64,000 nt of DNA from Mycoplasma collis ATCC 35278. GTDB taxonomy: Bacteria; Bacillota_I; Bacilli_A; Mycoplasmatales; Metamycoplasmataceae. How positions within the stretch are numbered: the first letter of the stretch is position 1; every line of letters starts with the position of its first letter. Positions 35,554-47,011 of the stretch are shown here, piece after piece. The notes below the pieces were generated by a model. The model saw nothing but the letters and a program-made list of their open reading frames with translations. It did not search any database and was not told where the DNA came from. The position numbers and the translations under genes are program-made. The DNA lies in NCBI RefSeq assembly GCF_000701825.1, contig NZ_JNJY01000002.1, positions 28,007-92,006 of the forward strand, written 5' to 3'.

Positions 35554-36347
35554 ATAGCATCAATTAACTCCTGTTCATTATATGTAGGTTCAATTCCTTC
35601 AATCATTGATGATAATTTATAAATAAAAGGTGAATCTATTTTTGCAATTTTAATAATTTCTTTGTTTTTTAAAATTTCTTTTGGTGAGCCCTGAGCTAAA
35701 ACTTTTCCTTTAGCCATTACAATAAGCTCATCAGCTAAAATAGCTTCATCCATATTATGGGTAATTGAAATCAAAGTTTTTTCCCTTGTTTGTTTTATTT
35801 CATTGATAATTTTCAAAACATCGCTTTTACCTTTAGGATCTAACATAGAAGTTACTTCATCAAAAATAATAATTTTAGGATCTAAAGCAAGAATAGAAGC
35901 AATGGCAACTCTTTGCTTCATACCTCCTGAAAGATTTTGAGGTTCACGCTCTAAATGTTCAAACATATCAATTTTTTTTGCTAATTTATGAATAATTTCT
36001 TTCATTTTAGCAGGTTCAACCGATCTATTTTCTAATCCAAAAGCAATATCATCTTCAACGGTCGCTCCTACAAATTGATTATCTGGGTTTTGAAAAATTA
36101 TTCCAATATATTTTCTAATTTCAGAAAGTGTTTTTTTAGTAATTAAAATTCCAGCAATATAAACTTCACCTTTTAATGGTTTATATATCCCTGTTAAAAT
36201 TTTAGATAAAGTTGATTTTCCAGAGCCATTGTGGCCTAAAATAGCAATATATTTACCTTCAGGAAAGTTTAAATTTATATTATCTAGTGCTAATTTTCCA
36301 TCTGGAGAACTGCTATAAGAAAATGAAACATTTTGAAGTTTAATCAT
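35544..36347 (-). CDS. ecfA1: ECF transporter ATPase EcfA1
   Basis: 267 residues. Walker [10 protein letters not shown] (about 39-47), Q-loop [18 protein letters not shown], signature LSGGMKQR, Walker [14 protein letters not shown] and ITHNMDEA. Its second residue after the catalytic-type glutamate and the NPDNQ Q-loop are typical of EcfA1. Pairs with EcfA2 under EcfT. Confidence 0.94.
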   Translation of the reverse strand: MIKLQNVSFSYSSSPDGKLALDNINLNFPEGKYIAILGHNGSGKSTLSKILTGIYKPLKGEVYIAGILITKKTLSEIRKYIGIIFQNPDNQFVGATVEDDIAFGLENRSVEPAKMKEIIHKLAKKIDMFEHLEREPQNLSGGMKQRVAIASILALDPKIIIFDEVTSMLDPKGKSDVLKIINEIKQTREKTLISITHNMDEAILADELIVMAKGKVLAQGSPKEILKNKEIIKIAKIDSPFIYKLSSMIEGIEPTYNEQELIDAICK

Positions 36348-36396
36348 AATTTAAAAATTATACATTATTTTATTTTTTTAATTAGCTAATAATTAA

Positions 36397-36738
36397 CTAA
36401 TTTAAAATTAAATTAGCTGCTTTAACATATGATCTAAGTAATTTACCTGCTCCTAACTTTATTCCACCAAAATATCTTACAACTACAATTAAACCATTAG
36501 TTATTTTTTTCATTTCTAATAATTTTAATAAAGGCATTCCAGCTGTCCCTTTAGGTTCTTTATCATCAAAAAAACCTTTATTTTTTTCATCAATAATATA
36601 TGCATAACAAATATGTTTTGCTTTTTTATGAACGGTTTTTAATTCTATTAAATTTTTAGTTAATTCATCTTTTGATTTAATATTAAAAAAATAAGGTAAA
36701 AACTTTGATTTATTAATTGTAAAAATAATTGTTTCCAT
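36397..36738 (-). CDS. YigZ/IMPACT (UPF0029) family protein, N-terminal domain only
   Basis: 113 residues. The IMPACT-type domain marks are ICYAYII, DDKEPKGTAGMPLL and VVRYFGGIKLGAGKLLRSY. The common YigZ form has about 200 residues with a second ferredoxin-like domain (DUF1949), which is absent here. The stop is clean and codon use is normal, so it is a short family member rather than debris. Function unproven; the eukaryotic relative regulates translation. Sits between smpB and ecfA1. Confidence 0.88.
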   Translation of the reverse strand: METIIFTINKSKFLPYFFNIKSKDELTKNLIELKTVHKKAKHICYAYIIDEKNKGFFDDKEPKGTAGMPLLKLLEMKKITNGLIVVVRYFGGIKLGAGKLLRSYVKAANLILN

Positions 36739-36752
36739 TTTATTTAAGTTAA

Positions 36753-37184
36753 TTAAATATATTTTTTAATTTCTTTTTTTACTTGATTTTTTTTCTCAGT
36801 TTCCCTTTTATCAACTTTAGTTTTAGTTTTTGCAAGTGCTAGTGTTAATTTTATTTTATTTTTATTATTGAAATAAACATCTAAAGGAATTAAAACATAA
36901 TTTTGTAATTTTTGTTTTTGCATTATTCTTAATAATTGATTTTTATGCATTAACAATTTACGAGTTCTAGTTTCTTCACCTTTAACACTCATATATAAAG
37001 AAATATGGCAATTATTTAAAAATAATTCGTTTTTTTTAAAACTTGCAAATGAATTTTTTAAATTTATTTTTCTAGCTCTAATTGATTTAACTTCTCAGCC
37101 TAATAAAACAATTCCAACTTCATGTTTTTCATAAACTTCATATTGAAAATTAGCTATTTTATTTTTAGCGATTATTAATGACAT
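36753..37184 (-). CDS. smpB: SsrA-binding protein SmpB
   Basis: 143 residues. Guides tmRNA to stalled ribosomes. Family blocks: YEVYEKHEVGIVLLGWEVKSIR, LFLNNCHISLY, TRKLLMHKNQ and a basic C-terminal tail ETEKKNQVKKEIKKYI. The ATG lies 1 base after the gpsA stop; the AAGGAAGAA at the gpsA end serves as its ribosome-binding site. Unlike in many bacteria it is not beside rnr. Confidence 0.95.
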
Positions 37185-37185
37185 T

Positions 37186-38181
37186 TTATTCTTCCTTAAG
37201 AAATCTATTTCAGATTTTTTCTATCATTTTGGAAATCGGATGATTATTATAAATAATTTCATATAATCCAAAAACAATCGGAAGACTTAAATTATGTTTT
37301 TCAGCTAATGATTTAATAGCTAAAATTCCCTCTAAGCCTTCTACAGTCATTTTATTATCTTTTAATTGTAAATTTTCACTTACAAATTTATAACCAAATG
37401 TATAGTTACGTGATAAATCACTTAGAGCTGTAACAATTAAATCACCCATCCCAGTAAGTCCTAATAATGTTTGATTGTCACCACCTAAAAAAGTATTTAC
37501 AATTTTAGCCTCACTAAAACCTCTAGTTAAAAGTGCTGCTATTGTATTAATTCCATAACCTAAAGCATTCATCATTCCTGATGCAATAGCTAAAATATTT
37601 TTATAAACACTTCCAATTTCTGCACCTATTTCATCTTTTTGTAAATAAGTTTTAAAATATTTATTATTAAAAAAAGGTTGAATTTTTTTACTTTGCTCTA
37701 AATCATCGCTAACCAAAGCAACTACAGTTAATTGTTCATTAACTATTTCTTCTGCATGTGAAGGACCTAATAAAGAAACTACAGAAATAATATTATCATT
37801 GTTTTTTGCCGCTAATTTTAAACCTTTTTGTAAAGAATAATGCGAATTTGGATAAAAACCTTTTGAACAATTAATAATTATTACTTTTGAATTTAATTTA
37901 TCTAAAATGGTTTTATGAACTTTATCAACTATTTTAGAAGGTAGTGCAATAACGATGTAATCACTTTGATCTAGTGCTAATTCTAAATCTGTTGTAGTTT
38001 TAAAATTTGGAAATTTTATATTTTCAGGAAAATATTTTAAGTTTTTTCCTTGTGATAAATCTGATAATTCATTTTGATCAATTCCATAGATAATTATATT
38101 TTCAAAACCAGAATCATAAATAACTTTCGCCATAGCACTAGCCATAGCTCCTGAACCTATAATTGTAAATTTGTTATTCAT
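37186..38181 (-). CDS. gpsA: Glycerol-3-phosphate dehydrogenase [NAD(P)+]
   Basis: 331 residues including TGA-Trp at 37210. Interconverts dihydroxyacetone phosphate and glycerol-3-phosphate, feeding PlsY-dependent phospholipid synthesis (plsY at 62870). Rossmann loop GSGAMASAMA (9-18), NCSKGFYP, LGPSHAEE, and catalytic Lys in VYKNILAIASGM. TAAAGGAG precedes the ATG. First gene of the seven-gene run ending in ligA. Confidence 0.94.
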
Positions 38182-38211
38182 TATTCTCCTTTAATAATTT
38201 TTTAATAAATA

Positions 38212-38258
38212 AAAAATAATTCTTTTTATATGTAAAAATATAAAAAAAGAATTATTTT
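38212..38258 (-). terminator. Probable terminator after the GH32-PfkB fusion gene
   Basis: AAATAATTCTTTTTATAT pairs with a near-complementary arm ending in AAAGAATTATTT across a short loop, 5 bases past the stop; T-rich on the minus-strand side. Confidence 0.65.
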
Positions 38259-38262
38259 TTTC

Positions 38263-41160
38263 TTAATTATTATCTTGTTTTTCACAATCGCAATCAATAT
38301 TGTGATTTTCTAAATCTTCTAAATTAACATAAAAATGACAATCTTCATGTTCTTCATGTATTTCATCAATGATAGAGGCCATTTCTGGCTCTTCATTTTC
38401 AAATGTATCATAAACAATTAATTGTTCATTATTATCAACATTTTCATTGGCTACAATATCGTTATTTTCAATATCAAAATAATCTTCAACTTCTTCAGCG
38501 AGATCTTCTTGTATTAGTTCATTTATTGGTTCATTATTATCAAAATAAATTTCTTGTTCTTCATTTTCATGTTCAACAAATAAAGGTTCTTGTTCAATTA
38601 CTTCAACATTATCTTCAACAACACTATCTACAATAATTTCTTCTTCAATAATATCATCAACAATAACTGGTTCTTCAACAATTAGTTCTTGTAACATTGG
38701 TTCTTGTTCAATAACTTCTTTTGTTTCAAAAACATCATATTCTTCTTTTGTTAATAAAAGATTTTCATGTTCATGTTTAAAATATTCTAATTCTTTATTT
38801 TTGTTAATAAATTTTACACAATGCGCTACATAAACAAAAGATTCATTAATTCATTTTCATAAACCAACTCTGTTCATTTGTTCTTTTTTAGCTCTCATAA
38901 TTTTATGAACAAGCAATCCTGTAGAACGATCTATTAATCTTTCTCTTGTAAATGAATCTAAAGGATATTCAAATTCTTTTTTGTTATAAAAATTATTTTC
39001 TGTTAATAAATAAACTTTATTTTCTGTTACAACAACAGTATTTTTAGCGATAGGATTGTCTAATGTTTTTTGAATAGCATCTTTTAATTCATTTGTTTCT
39101 GTTAAAGTTAATAATTCGCTTTCATCTAAAATAGTAACTCAACTTTTATCCATCACTTCTTTTACATTCGGATATAAAACTGACTCTTTAGTGCTATTTA
39201 CTAAATTTCTTAAAACATATGAATTTAAATTTGGTCTATAAATAAATGGTTTATTTCTTAATTTAGCTAATTCAATTAATTCTAAATATTTTGCTTGTGA
39301 TTCGCTACTTAATAATGATTCTGAAGAAGCTAAAACAAAAGCATCAAAATTAATATTTTCCATATATTCTAAATTAACAACTGTTTTATCACTATCTAAA
39401 ACAAAATCATATCATGAGTGTCTTTTATCATCATTAGTTGATAAGTAAAATGGACTAACATTTAAATCATTTAATTTATTTAAAATAGTTTCTGATTTTT
39501 CATTTTTTCCAATTGTAGTTAATAATTTAACATTATTATTTTTAACAGTTGCTAATCTTTCAACAACATTATATGTGCTTCCAATAGCTTTTAGCTCATC
39601 ATTTACAATAATTTCACCAGAAACTAAAGCAGTTTTATTTTTTCTTCATTTTACATTAATAGGATTTAATTCAAATGCTGCTCCACCTTTAAGGTTTGTA
39701 AATCTTGCTTTTAATAATCCTGAAATATAATATTTAGAAGTAAAAGTATATTCACCGTGATTTACGAAAATTTCAATAATAGAATTATCTAGAAAAATTT
39801 CTAAAAAGTGAATTCTTGATATTTTTTTAGTTCATTTAGTTCCAAATTCATTTCCAATATTAAATGAAGATTTTGATTTATCAAGAATAAATTCACCTTT
39901 TTCCCATTTAATTATAAATTTATCACCTTGATCATTGTAAAATTCTAATTCAAAATCTTTTTCTTCATATTTTTCATTAAAGTTATTGATTATAATGTTT
40001 TGAAGTCTATTTTCAAAAACCATTTCATTTTCAATTGGATTATAAATCTTTCTTAATGAATAAATATTTGGATGTACTTTTTGTAAAATAGTATTATCTT
40101 TAAAACTTAAAACTCTTGGTAATGATAAATTATTCATTCATCCATTTTCAATAGCTACATTATCGCTTGCATTAGTGTTTGAAATTAATGAAAGCATAAT
40201 AAGTTCAGAATTATTTTCAAAAATTCTGCTTCCATAAAAATCAAAGCCATCATCAACTTTTTGAATTTTTTCAACATTAAATCTAAGTTTTTGGAGGTTA
40301 AATTCACCAATTACAAAATATGATGAATTAAGATTTGCGTTTTTATTATCTTTAGAATTATTTTCTGCAACAGTTGATAATAAAAATACATCTTTATCTT
40401 CTAATTTAAAATAAATTGGAGATACAAAGAAATAAGATTCTCAAAATAAAAGGCTGTCACCAAAATCAATTTCACCAATATATTCAAAATCACGATCTGG
40501 GTAAGTTGATTTATAAACAGCTAATCCTGCTTGAGAATTGTAATTTTGAACTCCTAAAATAATGTAAAATTCTCCATTTATGTAATAACATTTTGGATTC
40601 CTTGAAACTGGAGTTTGTTTATAACGATCCATTTTAAATAAAACTTTTTTAGTTTCTTTTTTAATTTCAGAAGTATTAGGATCGAATTCAGCGACAATTG
40701 TATAAGTCATTGTATTTTCAGGATCGAATTCAACATCACTAGCAACAAAACCAGTATAATATCTATAAAACTTATCATTATAAAATAAATCGCTACCAGC
40801 TAGAATTGAATCTTTTTCTTCGTAAAGAGTAGAATCATTAGTAATACCAATATCTTTATAATTTAAAAAATCTTTTGTGATAAATGAAGAAATTTCATTT
40901 ATTTTAGTTGTTCCATAATATTTATTTGATTCATATGAAATATTAAAATTATCATCATTTTTAATTAGGTTGCTTGGAAGACTCATTATTCCTGAGAATG
41001 CTGAAAGATGTAATTTATTGTTAAAAAAATTACTTTCTTTTCTATCGTGTCATTGTTTTAAATTCGCAACATTATCTTCAGTTTGATTAATTGTGTTTTC
41101 TTCTAGAAGCTCTTTAATCTCTATGTCTTTTTTGTGTTTTTTTCTAAATTTAAATAGCAT
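38263..41160 (-). CDS. Fusion of degenerate GH32 hydrolase and degenerate PfkB kinase with acidic tail (965 aa)
   Basis: Cytoplasmic 965-residue protein through many TGA-Trp codons. Residues 50 to about 500 follow the GH32 (sucrose-6-phosphate hydrolase) layout, but key sites are changed. GWMNDPNGL reads GIMSLPSNL (nucleophile Asp is Leu61) and RDPK reads RNPK (187-190); the acid/base Glu241 in WESY remains. Residues about 510-740 resemble a ribokinase/fructokinase: GSTYNVVERLATV, LLTTIGKNEKS and TVVVTENKVYLL. Its GAGD catalytic loop is lost (DSFTRERLIDRSTG). A tail from about 800 is dominated by Glu, Asp, Val and Ile and ends with four Cys (DCHF, CDCE). It looks like a sucrose-use fusion turned non-enzymatic. 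AAAGGACG sets the start. Confidence 0.72.
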
Positions 41161-41349
41161 AAATTATCGTCCTTTAAGATTATTTTTTAATGTAGTAAAA
41201 ATATAATGTTTAAATTATACTTTATTTTAAAAAAAAAGTAATTTTTTTAACAAATTTAAGATTATTTTTAAAATATATTTTCATTTTATTTTTTTTATTA
41301 ATTAATAAATTATAATAAATAGAAAATTATTATAAAAAAGAAAGGAAAA

Positions 41350-43182
41350 ATGAAAAAATTTAATAGTTATAATCAAATTCCGAAAAAATATCGTTTTGAT
41401 TTAGAATCATTATTAGAAAATCAAACTATTGAAAAGTTAATAAATGACTTTGAAAAATATACAAATTTTTTAATTGAAAATAAAGATCAACAATTCGATT
41501 CAGTCGACAAGTATATTGAATATAAAAATAAATATCGTGAATTTGGTATTTACTTTAATAAAGTTTATAATTATTTATCAAATAAAAAATCAGTGAATAT
41601 TATTGATGATATAAATAATAAACATTATGCAATTTTTATGAATAAAGTAAATGATTTTGAGCAAAAAATGGGTTCAGAAATTAATTTATTTTTCAAAAAT
41701 ATTGATAAAATTTTAAGTTGAAAAGAAGATTCGAAAGTTGCAATTTACAAAAAACACATCGATGATTTAATTGAAAGACATAAATATAAACTTAGTGATG
41801 AAATTGAAAAATTTATTGTTAATTCAAAACAAGGAAAAATTGCTTTGGATGAAACTTTTTCTATTTTATACAATAGTGAAACTAAATTTAAAGATATAGT
41901 TGATTCAAAAGGTAAAAAATACAAATTAAACCCAAGTAACTATAGACAATATTTATTAAATAAAGATGAAAATATTCGAAAACAAGCTTATAAAAATTAT
42001 TTAAATGCCTATTTAGAACACAAATCATCTTTTGCTTCATTATTAATTCAACATTTAAAATTTGATTCAAATCAAGCTAAAAATCGAAATTTCAATTCTT
42101 TAGTAGAATCAAAATTATTTGAAGATCGTATTAGTATTGAAATGTTAGAAAATTTATATTCAACAACTAAAAAAAATATTAATGTTTATAGAAAATATTT
42201 TAAATTAAATACTAAGTTTTTTAAATTAAAATATAAAAAAGAATTTAAACCTTGAAATACTAGATTACCTTTAGTAAAAGTGCAACAAAACTATGAAGTA
42301 GAACAAGCACAAGAGCTATTTTTAGAATCAATAAAACCTTTAGGTGAAACTTATTATAATAAGGTTAAAAAAGCATTAACTGAAAGATGGGTAGATTATT
42401 ATCACGTTCCTAACAAAAGAGGAGGCGCATATTCAATTGGCTCTAGTTATGGCCTGGATAAAAAATTTATATTAATGAATTTTGATAATACTTATGGAGC
42501 TGTATCAACATTAGCTCATGAATTCGGTCACTCAATGCATTCATGATACAGTGATGAAAATCAACCTTATGAATTATCTAGTTATCCAATAATATTAGCT
42601 GAAATTGCTTCTATTTTTAATGAATTAATGCTTTTAGATCATATTTCTAAACAAAGTGATAATGATTATTTAAAATTTGATTTAATTAAAAAATCAATTG
42701 ATGATTTTTATAACACTGTTATTAAACAAACTTTTTGATCTAATTATGAATTTGAAGTTTATAAAGCATTAGATCAAAATTTACCAATCAATTCATATCA
42801 AGCCCTTGAAGAAATTTATGTAAAAGTTTATAAAGAATATGCAAGCGACCCTAAAAAAGTTAAAATTGGCAATCTTGAAAATGTTTTAGGTGTAACTGTT
42901 CCGCATTTTTACTATGATTTTTATGTTTATAAATATGCTTTTGGTTATATAGTAGCTAATATTTTCTTTAAGAAATATAAAGAAAATGGAAAAGGTGAGT
43001 TAGCTAATTATATCAATAAATTTTTATCTGCTGGCGGAAGTAAATGGCCACTTGAGATTTTAAAAGATGCAGGAATTGATTTAGAAAAAAAATCTGTTTT
43101 CCAATTAGCATTCGATCTTTTTGCTGAAAAAATAAAAGAATTTGAAATTTTAGGTAATAAAATTTTTAAAATTAAAAAATAA
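41350..43182 (+). CDS. pepF: Oligoendopeptidase F (M3 family)
   Basis: 610 residues. Zinc peptidase with HEFGH (390-394) in [11 protein letters not shown] and the second Glu ligand in [13 protein letters not shown]. The helical N-terminal lid (1-200) and C-terminal blocks ending in [13 protein letters not shown] are typical of PepF. Cleaves short peptides in the cytoplasm. AAAGGAAA precedes the ATG; the gene is monocistronic with a hairpin terminator. Confidence 0.95.
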
Positions 43183-43195
43183 AAAAATATTAAAA

Positions 43196-43218
43196 AAAAA
43201 CACCGTTTGGTGTTTTTA
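43196..43218. terminator. Bidirectional terminator between pepF and the CxxC protein gene
   Basis: AAAAACACC pairs perfectly with GGTGTTTTT around GTTT, with A and T runs on both sides. It ends two convergent genes. Confidence 0.88.
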
Positions 43219-43226
43219 TTTTTTCA

Positions 43227-45080
43227 TTAAACAAATAATAAGATAATAAATATTATGAATAATAAGATTAATACAGCTACAAATCCTCATAGAACAAATC
43301 ATAATACTAAATTGGTTCTAGTTCAAATTGTTTCAATTAAGTTTCTTTTGGTTTCTATAATTTCATCATAAACAACATTTTCATCATCTAAACCAGAAGC
43401 ATTTGTTCCTGGAACAACTTCAACACAATCTCTATTGATAATGTTAATTTGATCCGCCATTTGAACATGTAAATTATCTCTAGCATTTAAGTCACTTAAA
43501 TCAATAACTTCTACAGGAATATATTCATTTGTAACTCTGTTTCAAAGCATTAAATTACCATCATCAATAATTCTTTCTTTTTGATTGTAAGCTAATACTT
43601 TTCCTGAAACAACTAATTCATCTTTAGAAGAATCGACAACTAATTCTTTTTCATCTAGTATATCATCTTTGTATACATCGATAATTGATGGATCTTTATC
43701 AATATCTCAATCAGTTGGACATAAATCACATAATTTCTCTTCAATTAATAATACAGGTGATTCATCCATTACTCTTTGTTTTCTAGAATTGTATTCTCAT
43801 AATGCTATATCAGCATCAATAATTTTACATTCTTTACATCACAATTCATGTTCATCTCATTCAACATGATTAATATGTTCTTCTGCAATAGGCTGTGAGT
43901 CTTTTTGACACTCTTCACATAAATTATTATGATCATGAACTTCAATTGCACTAATTTCTTTATTTAAGTTAGCGATTTCATCATCCATATTTAAACAATT
44001 ATTTAGATCGTGACAAGTCATTTGTTGACCTAAAGCATCTTGTCAATTATTATTTTCTGAATCTGTTAAATAATTTTCACTATATTCTCAATCATATAAT
44101 CCTTGTGTATCAAGGGGTACTTCATCATTAGTTCATAATTCATTACATCTTTGACAATCTTCCATTTCATGAATTGGTTCATATTCAGGTAATTTTCCGG
44201 AAATAATATCATCAGCAATATCGTAAACATCTTCAACTTCTTGTTCTGGTTCAACATATAATATTTCTTCATCTTCAGGAAGATCTTCAGCTATAATACA
44301 TCCCTCACAAGGAATAACATTGTCAATTAAACTATTTTGATAATCAATTAATTTACAATCTTGACATTCTTCAAGAGGCTCTTCAATTGGTTCTTCTATT
44401 TCGATATAATCATCTTTTACAACTTCATCATAAATATATGTTGGCTCTTCAATAATTTCTTCTACAACTTCATCAATTGCTTCATCATTATCGAGAATGT
44501 TGTATTTGTGCATATGAGTATCAGTTAAATGATAAACAGAGGTATCACCTATACACAATTCACATGTATCATCTAAATTTTTATGATGAATATCTATTTC
44601 ATCAAGATCGGCAACATAACCTTCTTCAATAACAAACTCTCTTGTTGCTCTTCTTGCGATAATTTCTTCTTTAATAGCTTGAACATCATCAATATTAAAT
44701 GTAGAAGTTTTTAAAGCAAATTCGCTAGTTTTATCTTCATTATCATCAGGAGTTAAATTAGGAAACTTTGGAAGAGTTTCGATTATGTCTAAAACTGGTT
44801 CTTCAACAGCCTCAGAACTAACCTCTTCATTTTTATTATGGTATTCGATTTTTTCTTCAACCATCCCTAATTCATTAACTCTTGTTTTAACTGTACCAAT
44901 ATAACGTTTTTTATCTCTCAATCACATTGTTGCATCTATTCTTAAAGATTTTAAATGCTCAATTGCTTCATTTCAAGAATTAAAAAATAAAACAGCTTCT
45001 TCTTTTTCTCTTTTAAAGCTATATTTGGTTTCACCAGTGATTTTATCTACTTTTTTTATACAATAAAACTTTGTTATCAT
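43227..45080 (-). CDS. Acidic tail-anchored protein with seven CxxC pairs (617 aa, unrecognised)
   Basis: I do not recognise this protein. An N-terminal domain (about 1-85) has a mixed fold with several aromatics (FYCIKKVDKITGETKYSFKR). Then comes a very acidic region with CxxC pairs CELC (173-176), CQDC, CEGC, CQRC, CEEC, CKEC and CDLC (451-454), most followed by short hydrophobic segments, plus CHDLNNC. A single strongly hydrophobic helix ends the protein (last 25 residues), so the bulk probably lies in the cytoplasm, tail-anchored; there is no signal peptide. So many Cys pairs are rare in mycoplasmas and suggest metal binding or redox. GGAG precedes the ATG. It is monocistronic, convergent to pepF and divergent from pgk. 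Confidence 0.8.
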
Positions 45081-45363
45081 ATTTACTCCTATTTTGCTCC
45101 TATTTTTTATAGCTCAGAAAATAAAAAAATTTTACAAAAAATAAAAAAATTTTTCTTTTTTGCTTAATATTTTTGAATTGCAAAAGCAATAATTTAATTT
45201 TACACTATTTTTTTAAATAAATAATACTTTTTATTATACATTTTTTTTGTAAAAATAAAGAACTTTTTAAATAAAAATTAATTAATTTAAAATTATGTTA
45301 TAAAATTAAATATAATTTATTTTAAATTAAAATTGAATTTAATAAAATTAACGAAAGGAAAAA
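45081..45363. promoter_or_regulatory. Divergent intergenic region before the CxxC protein gene and pgk
   Basis: 283 A/T-rich bases without a gene. For pgk, TATAAT at 45311-45316 lies about 48 bases before the ATG, and the leader ends in GAAAGG. The promoter of the CxxC gene cannot be chosen among many A/T hexamers. Confidence 0.5.
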
Positions 45364-46584
45364 ATGGAATTAAATCAGTTAAATAAAAAATTTAAAATCG
45401 ATGATTTACAACTTGAAGGTAAAAAAGTTTTGATTAGAGTTGATTTTAATGTGCCAATTATAGAAGGTAAAATAACTTCTACAAAAAGAATAGAAGCTTC
45501 ATTAAAAACTATTAAAAAAGTTATCGATTCTAATGGTAAAGCAATTATTTTTTCACACTTAGGAAGAGTAAAAAGTGAAAAAGATAAATTAACTAAAACA
45601 TTAGCGCCTGTTTCTGAAGAATTAAGCAAGTTATTAAATCAAAATGTTATTTTTGTAAATCAAACAAGAGGACAAGAATTAGAAGAAAAAATTGCACAAA
45701 TGAACAATGGTGATGTTTTATTAGTTGAAAATACAAGATTTGAAGATTTAAATGATAAAGCTGAATCAAAAAATAATGAAGAATTAGCAAGATATTGAGC
45801 TTCACTTGGAGATGTTTTCATTAACGATGCTTTTGGTACAGCTCATAGATCACATGCATCTAATGTTGGTATTTCTAATAATATTTCAATTGCAGCTATG
45901 GGTTATTTAATGGAAAAAGAAATTAAGGCATTAAGTAAAGTTTTATTTAATCCTCAAAGACCTTTTGTAGCAATAATAGGTGGTGCAAAAATTTCAGATA
46001 AAATTAATATCATTTCAAGCTTATTAGAAAAAGCTGATAAGGTTTTAGTTGGTGGAGGGATGGCATTTACCTTTAGACATGCTTTAGGTTTTGATGTTGG
46101 TGATTCATTATTAGATTTATCCAAAGTAGATTTAGCAAAAGAACTATTAAATAAATATGGTAAAAAATTAATTTTACCAGTTGATAATGCAGTTGGTGTT
46201 GGATTTAAAAATCAGCCAAGAGTTGAAAATGGAAGCAATAGACCTTTTGATATTAAAATTCATGAAATGGGAATGGATATTGGTAAATATACAATCGCAT
46301 TATTTAAAGAAGAATTAAAAAGAGCGAAAACTATTTTATGAAATGGACCATTAGGAATTACTGAATTAGATAATTTTAAACATGGAACAGAAGAAATTGC
46401 TAAAGCAATTTCAAATATAAGAGGTGGATATAAATTAGTTGGTGGTGGCGATTCTATTGCTGCTGTTGAAAAATTAGGTTATGAAAATGCATTTAACCAC
46501 ATTTCTACAGGTGGTGGTGCTTCTATTGAATTTTTAGAAGGAAAAATTTTACCTGGAATTAATGCTATTCATGATAAAAGTTAA
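45364..46584 (+). CDS. pgk: Phosphoglycerate kinase
   Basis: 406 residues. Makes ATP from 1,3-bisphosphoglycerate in glycolysis. Family blocks: KKVLIRVDFNVPI, IFSHLGRVK, VLLVENTRFEDLN, DAFGTAHRSHAS, RPFVAIIGGAKISDKI, LWNGPLG and GGGDSIAAV with the C-terminal nucleotide loop STGGGASIEFLEG. Two TGA-Trp codons. It is monocistronic with a strong terminator. Confidence 0.96.
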
Positions 46585-46600
46585 TTAAAAAGAAATTAAA

Positions 46601-46630
46601 AAAAATGTAACAATCTGTTACATTTTTTAT
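46601..46630. terminator. Bidirectional terminator between pgk and ptsH
   Basis: AAAAATGTAACA pairs with TGTTACATTTTT across three bases, with A and T flanks, between two convergent genes. Confidence 0.88.
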
Positions 46631-46645
46631 TTTATTTTTTTTGAT

Positions 46646-46915
46646 TTAAATTAGATTATTTTCAATCATCGAAGCTTTTATAGCATCAAGCGCTTGTTGT
46701 TCATCATCACCAGAAATTTCAATAGTAATTTGACTACCAGTTTTTACACCTAATGACATAATATTCATAATTGATTTAGCATTAGCTGTTCCTGGTTTTG
46801 TTAAATTAATAATTTTAATATCAGATGAAAATTTAGATGAAATTTGTGCAATTTTAGATGCTGGTCTAGCATGTAAACCTAATGGATCTATAATTGTTAC
46901 AGTAAATGAAAGCAT
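46646..46915 (-). CDS. ptsH: HPr phosphocarrier protein
   Basis: 89 residues. Carries phosphate from enzyme I to sugar-specific PTS permeases. His15 in GLHARPAS is the PEP-dependent site. Ser47 in NAKSIMNIMSLGV is the regulatory site used by HPr kinase. AAAGGAGAAA precedes the ATG and TATAAT-like elements lie about 40-60 bases upstream. Confidence 0.96.
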   Translation of the reverse strand: MLSFTVTIIDPLGLHARPASKIAQISSKFSSDIKIINLTKPGTANAKSIMNIMSLGVKTGSQITIEISGDDEQQALDAIKASMIENNLI

Positions 46916-46964
46916 TTTTCTCCTTTTGTTTATTTTCTTTCTATAACCTAAATTATAATAAAAA

Positions 46965-47003
46965 TATTATAAAGTATTTTACCATATTTAACAAAATACT
47001 TAG
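46965..47003 (-). terminator. Possible terminator of cls
   Basis: AAGTATTTT (46972-46980) pairs with AAAATACTT (46993-47001), nine base pairs, T-rich on the minus-strand exit side. It lies beside the likely ptsH promoter. Confidence 0.55.
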
Positions 47004-47011
47004 TTTTTTAA

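Noticed and set aside
38403..38636. Plus-strand open frame rich in Gln, His and Leu
   Set aside because: It is the antisense shadow of the acidic repeat tail of the fusion protein and has no ribosome-binding site.
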